Numbered from the stretch's first letter, positions 38,991-48,224 are shown. The stretch is 64,000 nucleotides of DNA from Hyphomicrobiales bacterium (GCA_900470155.1 UBZT01000009.1:496001-560000), one strand, 5' to 3'. The notes: generated by a model not told the origin, from the letters alone. Numbers and translations: made by a program.

Positions 38991-39129
38991 ACCGGGCGAT
39001 GCATTCACGTCTGGTCACAAAGAGGTCAGCTCGCGGATCTTTTATCCGCATCACCTTGTTCGGTTCCGGCATTCGACCAACTAGCCTTGAGACGCGGTGC
39101 GCGTCGACACGTTAACATCTGGAGTTTCC

Positions 39130-40311
39130 ATGACCGCAACACGATCCATAAGCTGGGCCATAAGCCGGGCCATGAGCCGGAGTCTCACACTCGCCGCAGG
39201 AATGACGGCCGCCACTCTGCAAATGCCGCTCAATGCACTGGCACAGGAAAGAATTCAGGCCGGCGACATCTCGATCAACGTAACGTCCATCGCCGGCAGC
39301 CTGGAAAACCCCTGGTCCGTCGAAGTCCTGCCCGACAGCGCTTATATCGTGACGGAAAAGCCGGGCCGCATCCGCATCATCCGCGACGGCAAGACCAGCG
39401 AACCGTTGACCGGCCTGCCGGAAATCCGGGTCGCCGGTCAGGGCGGCTTGCTGGATATTGCTCTTTCACCGGACTTCGCAGAGAGCCGCAGCCTCTATTT
39501 CACCGCCTCGGTTGCAGGCGAAGGGGGCCACGGGACCGCTGTTTTCAGCGCGCGGCTGGCCGCCAACGAACGCGGTCTGGAAGATGTCAAACGCATATTC
39601 GTCATGAACAAATTGACCGGCGCCGGCCAGCACTTTGGCTCGCGCATCGCCATTGCTGCCGATGGCAGCCTGTATTTCGGCATCGGCGACCGGGGTGAGA
39701 TGGACCGCGCCCAGGACCCCAAGGATCACGCCGGTTCCATTCTTCATATCAAGCCTGACGGCACACCCGGCAGTGGCAATCCGTTTGCCGAAAACGGCCA
39801 GGGGGCGCCGGAAATCTGGTCCGTTGGCCACCGCAACCCGCAGGGGATCACGATCGATCCGGCCGACAACAGCCTTTACACGGTCGAGCACGGCGCGCGC
39901 GGCGGTGACGAAATCAACAGTCCGAAGGCTGGCAGCAATTACGGTTGGCCGACAATCTCTTACGGCAAACATTACTCCGGTGCCGAAATTGGTGTTGGGC
40001 AGGCCGCGGATGGCTATGAACAGCCCCTGCACTACTGGGATCCCTCGATCGCGCCCGGCGCGATTTCAGTCTATCGCGGCGCGATGTTCCCCGAATGGAA
40101 CGGCGACTTTCTGGTTGCGGCACTGAAATACCAGCTACTGGCGCGCATCGATCGCATGGACGACGGCTCCATCGGCACGGAAGAACGACTGCTGACAGGC
40201 GATTATGGCCGCATCCGCGATGTCAAAGTGGCGCCCGACGGCTCCATTTTGCTCGTCACGGACGAACAGGATGGACAATTGATACGATTGTCGCGAGCGG
40301 ATGCATCCTAA
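39130..40311 (+). CDS. PQQ-dependent sugar dehydrogenase family protein
   Basis: A 393-residue exported protein of the soluble glucose/sorbosone dehydrogenase family (six-bladed beta-propeller). A signal peptide ends near NALAQ. LENPWSVEVLPDSAYIVTEKPGRIRII opens the first blade; GIGDRGEMDRAQDPKDHAGSILHI, SVGHRNPQGI and VEHGARGGDEIN carry the cofactor and calcium-binding residues seen in PQQ enzymes. It would oxidise an aldose in the periplasm, if PQQ is made or supplied. No pqq genes are in the window. TGGAG precedes the ATG. Confidence 0.9.
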   Translation: MTATRSISWAISRAMSRSLTLAAGMTAATLQMPLNALAQERIQAGDISINVTSIAGSLENPWSVEVLPDSAYIVTEKPGRIRIIRDGKTSEPLTGLPEIRVAGQGGLLDIALSPDFAESRSLYFTASVAGEGGHGTAVFSARLAANERGLEDVKRIFVMNKLTGAGQHFGSRIAIAADGSLYFGIGDRGEMDRAQDPKDHAGSILHIKPDGTPGSGNPFAENGQGAPEIWSVGHRNPQGITIDPADNSLYTVEHGARGGDEINSPKAGSNYGWPTISYGKHYSGAEIGVGQAADGYEQPLHYWDPSIAPGAISVYRGAMFPEWNGDFLVAALKYQLLARIDRMDDGSIGTEERLLTGDYGRIRDVKVAPDGSILLVTDEQDGQLIRLSRADAS

Positions 40312-40767
40312 AGGCGAAAAAACCGAACACAGAAAATTTCAACCGAAAAATACCGTGTTCGCGCGCGCTTTTTGGCAAATCTCCATCGCAGGCGATGCAA
40401 TTTTTCGCCGAAACGGCAAATACCATCAAAAACCTCCTCTCGGGAGCGGCATTCCCCTTGATAACCAAGGGGTATCGCCGTTAACGTTCGGAAAACTTTT
40501 GCTTGCCAATTCCTGATAAACCAAGCACTCTTTTGATGTTCGGGCAATTTTGCGAGCATGGGAAGACCTATAAATAGATGCGCGCCGGGGACGCTATAAC
40601 AACCCGGGCAAACGATCTTGAGGCGTTGGTTGCAACGTTTCGGGGTTGCTTGCGGTAACAGGGCCCCTTTCCTCACTTATCGACAAATGCCTGTCGCTCA
40701 CCCGTTCGCGGGAAAACATTGAAATGCTGCCCCGCCGAATATGGGCAGAGAGAAAAGGACCTGACGC
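40312..40767. other. Gap before cspA with hairpins
   Basis: No gene is seen. The region carries CCCCTTG (40454-40460) and CAAGGGG (40466-40472) as a 7-bp stem with loop ATAAC, and a TATAAA sequence at 40569-40574 that could be a cspA -10 box. The expected cspA leader of about 190 nt is long, in keeping with cold-shock mRNAs that have structured leaders. Confidence 0.4.
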
Positions 40768-40983
40768 ATGGCCGAAACTGGCACTGTAAAATTCTTCAAT
40801 ACCGACAAGGGCTTTGGCTTCATCAAGCCGGACAATGGTGGCGCGGATATCTTCGTTCATATCTCCGCAGTACAGGCATCTGGGCTTTCGGGCCTGACCG
40901 AAAACCAGAAAGTAAGCTTCGACACGGAACCGGATCGCCGCGGCAAGGGCCCGAAGGCCGTAAACCTGCAGATCTCCGGCTGA
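40768..40983 (+). CDS. cspA: Cold-shock protein, CspA family
   Basis: A 71-residue single cold-shock domain that binds single-stranded nucleic acid. GTVKFFNTDKGFGFIKPDNGGADIFVHISAVQ contains RNP1 (KGFGFI) and RNP2 (DIFVHI). AAAGGAC is seven bases upstream of the ATG. It stands alone with a long leader, which in this family often controls translation by temperature. Confidence 0.97.
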   Translation: MAETGTVKFFNTDKGFGFIKPDNGGADIFVHISAVQASGLSGLTENQKVSFDTEPDRRGKGPKAVNLQISG

Positions 40984-41126
40984 TTTCATCCGGACTCGCT
41001 TCGCATGTGCGGCCCGGCAGGTATGCCGGGTTTTTTCGTTCAGCTTACGTTCAGCCATCCGAGGCTAGTGTTTTCTCATCGCTCGTTAACCAAGAGCAAG
41101 CCGCTTTGGCATGAGGAACTGACCTT

Positions 41127-41552
41127 ATGATGAAAATCGCAAAATACGCCCTTCTCGCGACCGTCGTCACCTTAACTCCGATCATGGCATCGAGCCAGGC
41201 TGAGGCGCGCGACCGCTACCGTCACCATCGGGACAATGATGCGGTTGCCCTTGGCGTTCTCGGCCTCGCCACCGGCGTGATCGTCGGCTCGGCCATCGCC
41301 AGCCAGCCGCAGCGCCGCGTCTATGTCGAACCCGGCCCGGTGTATGACGAGCCGGAATATTACGTCGACGACTATCCGCCGCCGCCCCCGCCGCGCCGCA
41401 GCGTCTACCAGGAGCGCCGTGTCAGCTATGGCGTCGAGCCTTGGACCCCGGAATGGTACGACTATTGCGCGAACCGTTATCGCAGCTTCAATTCGCGCAC
41501 CGGCACCTTTGTCGGCTATGACGGCATGTCGCATTTCTGCACGGCCGGCTGA
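41127..41552 (+). CDS. BA14K-family secreted protein
   Basis: A 141-residue exported protein. A signal peptide covers about the first 27 residues (SSQAEA-RD). After a hydrophobic Gly/Ala segment (VALGVLGLATGVIVGSAIAS) and a Pro-rich, acidic linker, the C-terminus reads WYDYCANRYRSFNSRTGTFVGYDGMSHFC, the BA14K/lectin-like domain found in Brucella and rhizobia; its two cysteines probably form a disulphide. The function is unclear; Brucella BA14K is an immunoreactive lectin-like protein. TGAGGAACTG precedes the ATG. Confidence 0.85.
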   Translation: MMKIAKYALLATVVTLTPIMASSQAEARDRYRHHRDNDAVALGVLGLATGVIVGSAIASQPQRRVYVEPGPVYDEPEYYVDDYPPPPPPRRSVYQERRVSYGVEPWTPEWYDYCANRYRSFNSRTGTFVGYDGMSHFCTAG

Positions 41553-41578
41553 CCGGAACGAAAGCTAGTCTGAATTGC

Positions 41579-41607
41579 AAAGCGCCGCTTCCGCGGCGCT
41601 TTTTTTA
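41579..41607 (+). terminator. Terminator after the BA14K gene
   Basis: AAAGCGCCGC (41579-41588) and GCGGCGCTTT (41593-41602) with a TTCC loop, followed by more T. Confidence 0.9.
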
Positions 41608-41623
41608 TGCATGTGTCTTCGGA

Positions 41624-42268
41624 TCAGAGGCCGCGCAGGAAGGGATTGTTCCGGCGTTCTTCGCCAATACGCCCGCCCGGTCCATGGCCGCAAATGAAGC
41701 CGACGTCATCGCCCAGCGGAAAGACCTTGTCCCTGATCGAATTCAGCAAGGTCTGATGGTCTCCCCCAGGGAGATCGGTGCGGCCGATCGAACCGCTGAA
41801 CAGCACATCACCGAGATGAGCAAAATTCTGTTCCCGATCGAAATAGATCACGTGACCTGGTGCGTGACCCGGGCAATGATACACTTCGAAAGTGTGCTCG
41901 CCAAAGGAAACCCGGTCACCATCCTCAAGCCACTGGTCCGGAAGGACATTGCGCAAGCCGGTGATATTGTAGGCGCGCGCCTGCGTCTCGATCCGCTCGA
42001 GCAGCGGCAGGTCGTCCTTGTGCGGCCCGATGATCGTCAGACCCAGACGCTCCTTGAGTTCGGCAGCGCCCCCGGCGTGATCAAGATGGCCATGGGTGAG
42101 CCAGATCGCCTTCAAGGTGATCTTGTTCTCTTCGATCGTCTGAATGATCACATCGACATCGCCGCCCGGATCGACGATCACGCCTTCACGCGTCTCGTCA
42201 TCGAACAGGATGGTGCAATTCTGCTGGAATGGGGTGACCGGGATAATGCCTGCCTGCACGTGGCCCAT
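41624..42268 (-). CDS. MBL-fold metallohydrolase, glyoxalase II-like
   Basis: A 214-residue metallo-beta-lactamase-fold hydrolase. THGHLDHAGGAAEL gives the HxHxDH zinc motif; CPGHAPGHVIYF and a downstream FSGSIGRTDLPGGD complete the metal site as in the YcbL/glyoxalase II group. It probably hydrolyses a thioester of glutathione or a related compound. The C-terminus ends in GPGGRIGEERRNNPFLRG. It is followed on the opposite strand by the BA14K terminator. A small membrane protein gene lies just upstream on the same strand. Confidence 0.92.
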   Translation of the reverse strand: MGHVQAGIIPVTPFQQNCTILFDDETREGVIVDPGGDVDVIIQTIEENKITLKAIWLTHGHLDHAGGAAELKERLGLTIIGPHKDDLPLLERIETQARAYNITGLRNVLPDQWLEDGDRVSFGEHTFEVYHCPGHAPGHVIYFDREQNFAHLGDVLFSGSIGRTDLPGGDHQTLLNSIRDKVFPLGDDVGFICGHGPGGRIGEERRNNPFLRGL

Positions 42269-42330
42269 CGGGACTGCTTCCTTTCACGCTAACACGGGAA
42301 GCGCATAGCACGACTGGACGGCAACAGAAA

Positions 42331-42492
42331 TCAGCGATTAAGCCCATAGGCACTTGAAATGGGCGAACCGGGCAGCATCGTTGCCTGTGCCAAAAGCAGG
42401 CTGGCAACCATCAGTTTGGCTGCGACAACGACGATCACCACCGGCTTCAACGAACGTGCCGATGTGCTTTCCTCGATTTCATTGTGCAGCAT
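42331..42492 (-). CDS. Small single-helix membrane protein (53 residues)
   Basis: A short frame not likely to be caught by length-based gene finders. It starts with MLHNEIEESTSARSLKPVVI and has one strong hydrophobic helix at about residues 18-36, ending in a Pro/Ser-rich tail. AGGGACGG lies ten bases before the ATG. It sits 62 bases upstream of the MBL hydrolase gene on the same strand, so it could be co-transcribed. Function unknown. Confidence 0.45.
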   Translation of the reverse strand: MLHNEIEESTSARSLKPVVIVVVAAKLMVASLLLAQATMLPGSPISSAYGLNR

Positions 42493-42843
42493 GAGAGCCG
42501 TCCCTTCATCTTTCCTGGCATTATAAGCCGAACGTCCTTACGTGGACCTGTTCGACTGTTGTTGAGGGCCATAACGGCTAAGTCGGCAAGAGGTTTCCGA
42601 CTATTCCGCAAGATGTGCGATCCGTGTAAAAACATTGGAGTTTTGCCGCACTTCCGCTTAGTTTGCCGCCAATCGGATAAGGTATCGTTCGTCGTCGTGA
42701 GCATATATTGGGCGACCGGCCGAGAACGAACGGGAGAACAGACGCGGCCGATTGCGCCGCGGCAATCCCGGACAGCAAGCCGGTCCATGCGTTTCAGCGC
42801 CCAGCGCTCATTCAGCAGAGACCGGGATGAAAGGAATAACAGC
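42493..42843. other. Gap upstream of the petP-like gene
   Basis: No credible gene is seen. A possible -10 box TATATT lies at 42704-42709, with no good -35 element. A frame that reads through from 42484 to the petP-like gene has no conserved content before about 42844. Confidence 0.4.
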
Positions 42844-43359
42844 GTGGTACGACAGTCTGCGACAAAGGCTGCCAAGAAGGATCTTCCCGAATTGCCGGTG
42901 GTCGACGACAAGGCAATCGATTTCGAAACGATCGAAAGGCTGTTCTTTGCCTATCGCGATTTCGTTTCCGATCCGGATGCGATCCTGTCGAAATTCGGCT
43001 ATGGCCGCGCTCATCACCGAGTTGTCTATTTTGTCAGCCGGCGTCCCGGCATGACGGTGGCCGACCTGCTGGCCATCCTGCAGATCACCAAGCAGAGCCT
43101 TGCACGCGTGCTGAAGGAACTGATCGACAGCGGCTATATCCGTCAGATGGCAGGTCCTGCCGACCGCCGCCAACGGCGGCTCTATCCAACGCTTGCCGGC
43201 CGCGAACTGGCGCTCGCGCTGTCTGAGCCGCAGTCGCAGCGCATTGCCAATGCCATGCAGGGACTTTCCATCGCCGAACGCGATGCCGTTCGCCGCTTCC
43301 TCGACGGCATGCAGAAACAGACAGTTGCCGTGAACCCGGATACCGACGGAGCCGACTGA
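42844..43359 (+). CDS. petP: MarR family regulator, PetP-like
   Basis: A 171-residue MarR-type protein: FAYRDFVSDPDAILSKFGYGRAHHRVVYFVSRRPGMTVADLLAILQITKQSLARVLKELIDSGYIRQ is the winged helix-turn-helix with its dimer helix. Its partner is an OmpR-type response regulator starting two bases later, the same order as petP-petR of Rhodobacter capsulatus. GTG at 42844, with AAGGAAT eight bases upstream, is preferred to ATG at 42787. The ligand and target genes are unknown; no cytochrome bc1 genes are nearby. Confidence 0.8.
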   Translation: MVRQSATKAAKKDLPELPVVDDKAIDFETIERLFFAYRDFVSDPDAILSKFGYGRAHHRVVYFVSRRPGMTVADLLAILQITKQSLARVLKELIDSGYIRQMAGPADRRQRRLYPTLAGRELALALSEPQSQRIANAMQGLSIAERDAVRRFLDGMQKQTVAVNPDTDGAD

Positions 43360-43360
43360 C

Positions 43361-44062
43361 GTGGCCAAGAAGATCCTGCTTTCAGACGATGCACCGCATC
43401 TCCTCGTTGTTGATGATGACACCCGCATCCGCGACCTTCTCCACCGCTTCCTGACGGAAAAAGGGTTCCGGGTGACCGTGGCCGCTGATGCCGCCGAAGC
43501 ACGCCGCAAGCTCGAAGGTTTGAATTTTGACCTTCTGGTGCTCGACGTGATGATGCCGGGCGAATCCGGCCTTTCCCTCACACAGAGCCTGTCGGACGCG
43601 AAAAAATGCCCGGTGATCCTGCTGACCGCCCGCTCGGAAGCCGATTCCCGCATTGCCGGCCTGGAGGCAGGCGCCGACGACTATCTCGCCAAGCCATTCG
43701 ATCCGCGCGAACTGGTGCTGCGCATCAACAATATCCTCAAGCGCAATCTTAATCCGGACGCGCCGAAGATCGAACAGGTCATGTTCGGCCCCTACACTTT
43801 CTCTGTTCTGCGCAAGGAATTGCGCAAAGGTGCAGAAACCATCCGTCTGACCGATCGTGAACAGGAAATCATGTATCTGTTCGCCACACGGGCTGGCGAG
43901 ACCATCCCGCGCCACGAACTGGTTGGCAATGACGCAGACGTCGGCGAACGCACGATCGACGTGCAGATCAATCGTCTGCGGCGGAAGATCGAGGATGATC
44001 CGGCCAATCCATTGTGGCTGCAAACCGTTCGCGGCATCGGCTATCGCCTGAGCATGGACTGA
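43361..44062 (+). CDS. petR: OmpR-family response regulator, PetR-like
   Basis: A 233-residue response regulator. Receiver domain: LLVVDDDTRIRDLL (acidic pocket Asp18-20), phospho-acceptor Asp62 in LLVLDVMMPG, and the Lys of KPFDP near 113. C-terminal winged-helix domain: TDREQEIMYLFATRAGETIPRHELV then RTIDVQINRLRRKIEDDPANP. It begins with GTG after a single base from the petP-like stop codon, so both are coupled. The sensor kinase is the next gene. The targets are unknown. Confidence 0.92.
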   Translation: MAKKILLSDDAPHLLVVDDDTRIRDLLHRFLTEKGFRVTVAADAAEARRKLEGLNFDLLVLDVMMPGESGLSLTQSLSDAKKCPVILLTARSEADSRIAGLEAGADDYLAKPFDPRELVLRINNILKRNLNPDAPKIEQVMFGPYTFSVLRKELRKGAETIRLTDREQEIMYLFATRAGETIPRHELVGNDADVGERTIDVQINRLRRKIEDDPANPLWLQTVRGIGYRLSMD

Positions 44063-44122
44063 GGTCAGCCGGCATAAGGTGGCCAGCCCCCGTAGGAAGC
44101 GAAGACCAAGGAAGCGAAGACA

Positions 44123-45505
44123 ATGACGCTTTTCGAGCAGATCCGCCGGGATCAGGACCGCAGTCCGCCAACCGGGCTGCGTTATCTGTCTCGGTGGCTG
44201 CGCCACCGGCTGCCGACGGGTCTCTACGCCCGCTCGCTGCTGATCATCATCCTGCCTATGCTGATCCTCCAGACCGTCGTCGCCTTCGTCTTCATGGAGC
44301 GACACTGGCAGCTGGTGACCGAACGCCTGTCCGCTGCCGTCACCCGTGACATCTCGGCAGTCATTGCATTGATCGAGGCCTATCCGAGCCCGCAGGACTA
44401 TGGGCAACTGGTGCAGATCGCAAAGGAACGCCTCAACCTCACCATTGCGATGGAGCCAGGCTCGGAACTGCCGCCTGCCCGCCCACGCCCCTTCTTCTCC
44501 ATCCTTGACCAGATCCTGTCGGACCAGATCCAGAACCAGATCCGCCGGCCCTTCTGGATCGACACCGTCGGCGATTCCAGCCTGGTCGAGATCCGCATCG
44601 TGCTGGACCAGGGCATCCTGCAGATCTTTGCCCGGCGAAACGAGGCCTACGCCTCCAACACCCATATCTTCCTTGTCTGGATGGTCGGCACGTCGCTGGT
44701 GCTGATCATCATCTCCATCCTGTTTCTCCGGGGCCAGATACGCCCGATCCTGGCATTGGCAAATGCCGCCGAGAGTTTCGGCAAGGGCCAGCGGCCACCG
44801 GACGATTTCAGTCCGCGCGGCGCCGATGAAGTCCGCCGCGCCGGTCTGGCGTTTATCCTGATGCGCGAACGCATCGAGCGTCAGATGGAGCAGCGCACCG
44901 CGATGTTATCGGGTGTCAGCCACGATCTGCGCACCATCCTGACCCGCTTCAAGCTTCAACTGGCACTCGCCGGCGACGATCCGGAACTCGACAACCTCAA
45001 TCAGGATGTCGACGACATGCAGACCATGCTGGAAGGTTATCTCGATTTTGCCAAGGGCGAGGCGGAGGAAGACGTCGGTCGGATCAGGCTCGGCGATCTG
45101 TTCGAAAAGCTCGAAACGGATTTTGCCCTGCACAGGAAGACGCTGACCTACACGATCGACGGCGATGAAGAGATAGCCGTCAGACCCAATGCCTTTGCCC
45201 GCCTGGTGTCGAACCTCGCGTCCAATGCGCGGCGCTACGCAACGACGCTCAACATCGAGGCACGCCATACCGCCAAATGGCTCGTGGTGATCTTCGACGA
45301 CAATGGCCCCGGCATTGCGCCGGCATCCCGTGAAGATGTCTTCAAGCCGTTCTTCCGGCTTGACGAAGCTCGGAATCTCGATGCCTCGGGCACCGGGCTT
45401 GGATTGGCGATCGCCCGCGATATCGCCCGCAGCCATGGCGGCAATGTCACGCTCGAAGACAGCCCCCTTGGCGGCCTTCGTGCCGTGATCCGAATACCCG
45501 TCTGA
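44123..45505 (+). CDS. Sensor histidine kinase, EnvZ-like
   Basis: A 460-residue membrane kinase. Two transmembrane segments (about residues 40-62 and 188-208) flank a periplasmic sensor domain; a HAMP linker follows to about 265. The dimerisation-phosphoacceptor box is MLSGVSHDLRTILTRFKLQLALAG, with the phosphorylated His near residue 270. The ATPase domain has NLASNARRYA (N box), DNGPGI (G1) and GTGLGLAIARDI (G2). It pairs with the response regulator gene just upstream. The signal is unknown. Confidence 0.93.
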   Translation: MTLFEQIRRDQDRSPPTGLRYLSRWLRHRLPTGLYARSLLIIILPMLILQTVVAFVFMERHWQLVTERLSAAVTRDISAVIALIEAYPSPQDYGQLVQIAKERLNLTIAMEPGSELPPARPRPFFSILDQILSDQIQNQIRRPFWIDTVGDSSLVEIRIVLDQGILQIFARRNEAYASNTHIFLVWMVGTSLVLIIISILFLRGQIRPILALANAAESFGKGQRPPDDFSPRGADEVRRAGLAFILMRERIERQMEQRTAMLSGVSHDLRTILTRFKLQLALAGDDPELDNLNQDVDDMQTMLEGYLDFAKGEAEEDVGRIRLGDLFEKLETDFALHRKTLTYTIDGDEEIAVRPNAFARLVSNLASNARRYATTLNIEARHTAKWLVVIFDDNGPGIAPASREDVFKPFFRLDEARNLDASGTGLGLAIARDIARSHGGNVTLEDSPLGGLRAVIRIPV

Positions 45506-45523
45506 TCCAGCAAGGATGCTGAA

Positions 45524-46132
45524 ATGACCTCATCGTGCAACGCCCCCTCGCCCCCCCCGTGGAACGGCATGACATGGCTCAATCTACCCGCCTCGACCCA
45601 TTTGGAAGGAACGGACCTAGTGGTCGAGACCTGTCGGGAGACGGATTTCTGGCAGAGGACTTATTACGGCTTCCAGCATGACAATGGCCATGTCCTGCAC
45701 CAATCCCGGCAGGGTGACTTCACAGCGGAGACCCGCTTCACCGGCGCCTACGAGGAACTCTATGATCAGGCCGGCCTCATGATCCGTCACGACGCGGATC
45801 ACTGGATGAAGTGCGGCATCGAATTCACGGATGGCCTGTGCCATTTCAGCACCGTCGTGACGACGCGTGGGCGCTCCGACTGGTCGGCCTTCGCATTGCC
45901 CCCGTCGACGAGAACCATCGGCGTCAGAGCCAGCCGCCTCGGTGACGCGTTCTTTGTACAGTATCGATTGGATGAAGACAGTCTTTGGCAGATGGCGAGG
46001 CTCGCCTATTTTCCGCCCGACATTGAACAACTCTCGGTCGGCATCACCGCATGCTCGCCAAAACGGGCGGGCTTCAAGGTCCGCTTTCACGGCTTCTCGC
46101 TCACCGACCCTGTCAGCAGGGACATCCACTGA
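45524..46132 (+). CDS. DUF1349 domain protein (concanavalin-like)
   Basis: A 202-residue protein with a jelly-roll fold signature: TDFWQRTYYGFQHDNGHVL, then EELYDQAGLMIRHDADHWMKCGIEFTDG, as in DUF1349 proteins. No signal peptide or membrane helix is visible, so it is cytosolic. It may bind a carbohydrate; no catalytic residue can be assigned. It follows the kinase gene by 18 bases and could be part of that operon. Confidence 0.8.
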   Translation: MTSSCNAPSPPPWNGMTWLNLPASTHLEGTDLVVETCRETDFWQRTYYGFQHDNGHVLHQSRQGDFTAETRFTGAYEELYDQAGLMIRHDADHWMKCGIEFTDGLCHFSTVVTTRGRSDWSAFALPPSTRTIGVRASRLGDAFFVQYRLDEDSLWQMARLAYFPPDIEQLSVGITACSPKRAGFKVRFHGFSLTDPVSRDIH

Positions 46133-46137
46133 AAGGA

Positions 46138-46157
46138 AAAGGCCCTCGCGGGCCTTT
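46138..46157. terminator. Bidirectional hairpin between DUF1349 and csaA genes
   Basis: AAAGGCCC (46138-46145) and GGGCCTTT (46150-46157) with a TCGC loop lie between two convergent genes. The A/T-rich outer stem ends give short U runs. Confidence 0.75.
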
Positions 46158-46159
46158 GA

Positions 46160-46513
46160 TCACATCAGTTTGCGGCCATTGGCAACCGGATGCTCGACGG
46201 CCGCCAGAACGATCGCACCCGCGTCGTCCTCAAAGCCAAGCGTAAGGACCTCGGAGCGAAACGGTCCGATTTGCCGTGGCGGAAAGTTGACCACACCCAG
46301 CACCTGACGACCGAGCAGGCTTTCCGGCGTATAATGCACGGTGATCTGCGCAGAGGATTTCTTGATCCCGATCTCCGGCCCAAAATCGATCTTCAGCTTG
46401 AAGGCCGGCTTGCGCGCCTCGGGAAAGGCCTCCACGTCGACAATCGTTCCGACGCGGATATCGACCTTCTCGAAGTCGGCAAAGCTGATCTCGCTCACGC
46501 TGCTTTCGCTCAC
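46160..46513 (-). CDS. csaA: CsaA-like tRNA-binding domain protein
   Basis: A 117-residue OB-fold protein of the CsaA family. [32 protein letters not shown] opens the fold; [23 protein letters not shown] and the conserved GRKLM terminus follow. CsaA binds tRNA and can assist protein export as a chaperone; the role in this organism is not known. Its start overlaps the proC stop codon by four bases, the opposite strand order being proC-csaA. Confidence 0.92.
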   Translation of the reverse strand: MSESSVSEISFADFEKVDIRVGTIVDVEAFPEARKPAFKLKIDFGPEIGIKKSSAQITVHYTPESLLGRQVLGVVNFPPRQIGPFRSEVLTLGFEDDAGAIVLAAVEHPVANGRKLM

Positions 46514-47328
46514 TGGGCCAGTTCCTCGGCCCGCTTGCGAGCAGCCTCGATCGCCTGGTCGAATAATGGCTGCATGCCCTCGTCCGCCATCAGGACGGAC
46601 AAGGCAGCGGCGGTCGTGCCGCCCGGCGAAGTCACGTTCTGGCGCAGTTTGGAAGCGGGGTCGGGAGACTGATGAAGCAGTTCACCAGCCCCCGCGACCG
46701 TTTCCCGCGCGAGACGCATGGCAAGGTCCGCCGGCAGTCCGGCTTTGCGGCCTGCCTCTGCCATGCATTCGACGAGATAAAACACATAGGCCGGCCCACT
46801 GCCCGAAAGCGCAGTCACGGCATTGATCGCGTCCTCGCTATCGACCCATTCGACCGGGCCGGAAACCTTCAGCAGACGATGCACGATATCGCGCTGCGTT
46901 TCGCTGACGGCGGCATTGGCATAGGCGCCGGTCACGCCACGACCGATCATCGCCGGCGTATTCGGCATGGCGCGAACCATGGCGGCCGCGCCCAGATGGG
47001 TCTCCATGGAAGCAATCGTCTTGCCGGCCGCGACCGAAACGACAGCAGTCGTCTCGCCCATCAGCGAACTGAGTTTCGGCAGGACAGCATCCATGACCTG
47101 CGGCTTTACGGCCAGGAACAGGATATCGGCAGTGAGGCCCTCCGGCGGATTGACCGAATGGCTCGCACCCGCATCGCGGATCATCGCCATCATCGTTTCG
47201 GACGGCGACGGATCCAGCACCGTGACGGAGGAGCCCGGTACGCCATTCTTCAGCCATCCGGACAGCATGGCGCCGCCCATATTGCCGGCGCCGACGAGCA
47301 CGATCTGCCCGAATGCTGACTGGCTCAT
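46510..47328 (-). CDS. proC: Pyrroline-5-carboxylate reductase
   Basis: A 272-residue ProC, the last enzyme of proline synthesis (NADPH-dependent reduction of pyrroline-5-carboxylate). [18 protein letters not shown] is the Rossmann loop; [14 protein letters not shown] and [18 protein letters not shown] lie in the middle; [21 protein letters not shown] and [15 protein letters not shown] are the conserved C-terminal signature. It forms an operon with csaA (overlap) and follows the YbjN-like gene by two bases. Confidence 0.97.
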   Translation of the reverse strand: MSQSAFGQIVLVGAGNMGGAMLSGWLKNGVPGSSVTVLDPSPSETMMAMIRDAGASHSVNPPEGLTADILFLAVKPQVMDAVLPKLSSLMGETTAVVSVAAGKTIASMETHLGAAAMVRAMPNTPAMIGRGVTGAYANAAVSETQRDIVHRLLKVSGPVEWVDSEDAINAVTALSGSGPAYVFYLVECMAEAGRKAGLPADLAMRLARETVAGAGELLHQSPDPASKLRQNVTSPGGTTAAALSVLMADEGMQPLFDQAIEAARKRAEELAQ

Positions 47329-47330
47329 GC

Positions 47331-47831
47331 TCAGGCCTCTCCGACGGTCTCGAACAGCACTGCGTCCATGGCAGTCTTGGCATCGACACCCGACCAGACG
47401 ACGAACTGGAAGGCCTGGTAATAGGCCTCGCAGGCATCAACCGCCGACGAAAGCAGAACTTCCACCTGTCGGTTGGTCGGCTCAGCGCCACCGGCAAGCA
47501 GCAGCGACTGGCGGAAAATGACCACGTCCTCGTTACGCCACAAGTCGAAATGCCCCATGAGCACCTGACCGTTGATGTAGGAGAGAAGCTTGATCACCTC
47601 GTTGAGGCGATTTTCCGGGATCTTCAGGTCGAAGGCTGATGCAAGATGCAGCGCTTCGAACTCTTCCATCCAGGAGAACGACACATGGTAATCGGTCCAG
47701 CGCCCTTCGACCGTCATTGCGATCTCGTCTTCGCCGGAACGCTCGAACGACCAATCATTGGTCGCCGCGACAAACTCGATCATATCGACCGGGTTGGACT
47801 GGCGTTCGACTTCCATTTCCATGAGGCTCAT
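47331..47831 (-). CDS. YbjN domain-containing protein
   Basis: A 166-residue acidic cytosolic protein of the YbjN family: WSFERSGEDEIAMTVEGRWTDYHVSFSWMEEFEALHLASAFDLKIPENRLNEVIKLLSYINGQVLMGHFDLW. The family resembles type III secretion chaperones in fold, and its function in alphaproteobacteria is unknown. It is the first gene of the ybjN-proC-csaA run on this strand, with only two bases before proC. Confidence 0.9.
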   Translation of the reverse strand: MSLMEMEVERQSNPVDMIEFVAATNDWSFERSGEDEIAMTVEGRWTDYHVSFSWMEEFEALHLASAFDLKIPENRLNEVIKLLSYINGQVLMGHFDLWRNEDVVIFRQSLLLAGGAEPTNRQVEVLLSSAVDACEAYYQAFQFVVWSGVDAKTAMDAVLFETVGEA

Positions 47832-48194
47832 GCATCACCTTCTTGACCGGAATGAATGTAGGCTTTCGGCGGCATGCCGAACAACTCAAACACCAGAACC
47901 GGAAACTACACTGGAACGATTCCGAAGGACCCCAGGATAAAACACGCACCCTGTCCGAAACTTACGTAGGCCCGTTTCGAATCATCATTTAAAATCAGTG
48001 TATAATCGCCAGAACCAAGCACCAGCCCCCAATGCCACAATTGCGGCCCGGGCCTGTGGATGGACCTTCGGGAATCGCCTGCGCAATGCGGCATAAGCGA
48101 CTCTGGCCATTGGCTTTTTGCCACCTGTCCACAAGCAGCAAAATAACCGGGGATTGGCGATGGAGAACGCATGGTCAAGGGCCCGGAAAGGCAA
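47832..48194. other. Gap between YbjN and ubiK genes, no clear gene
   Basis: Nothing with a good start, ribosome binding site or recognised family was found on either strand. A TATAAT sequence occurs at 48001-48006 without a convincing -35 box. Confidence 0.4.
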
Positions 48195-48224
48195 AAGACC
48201 CGCAACCAACAGGTTACGGGTCTT
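48195..48224 (-). terminator. Intrinsic terminator of ubiK
   Basis: A 13-bp stem (48224-48212 with 48207-48195 on the minus strand, one G-U pair) over a 4-base loop, ending in GGGTCTTTTGCC. It is placed 38 bases after the ubiK stop codon. Confidence 0.8.
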
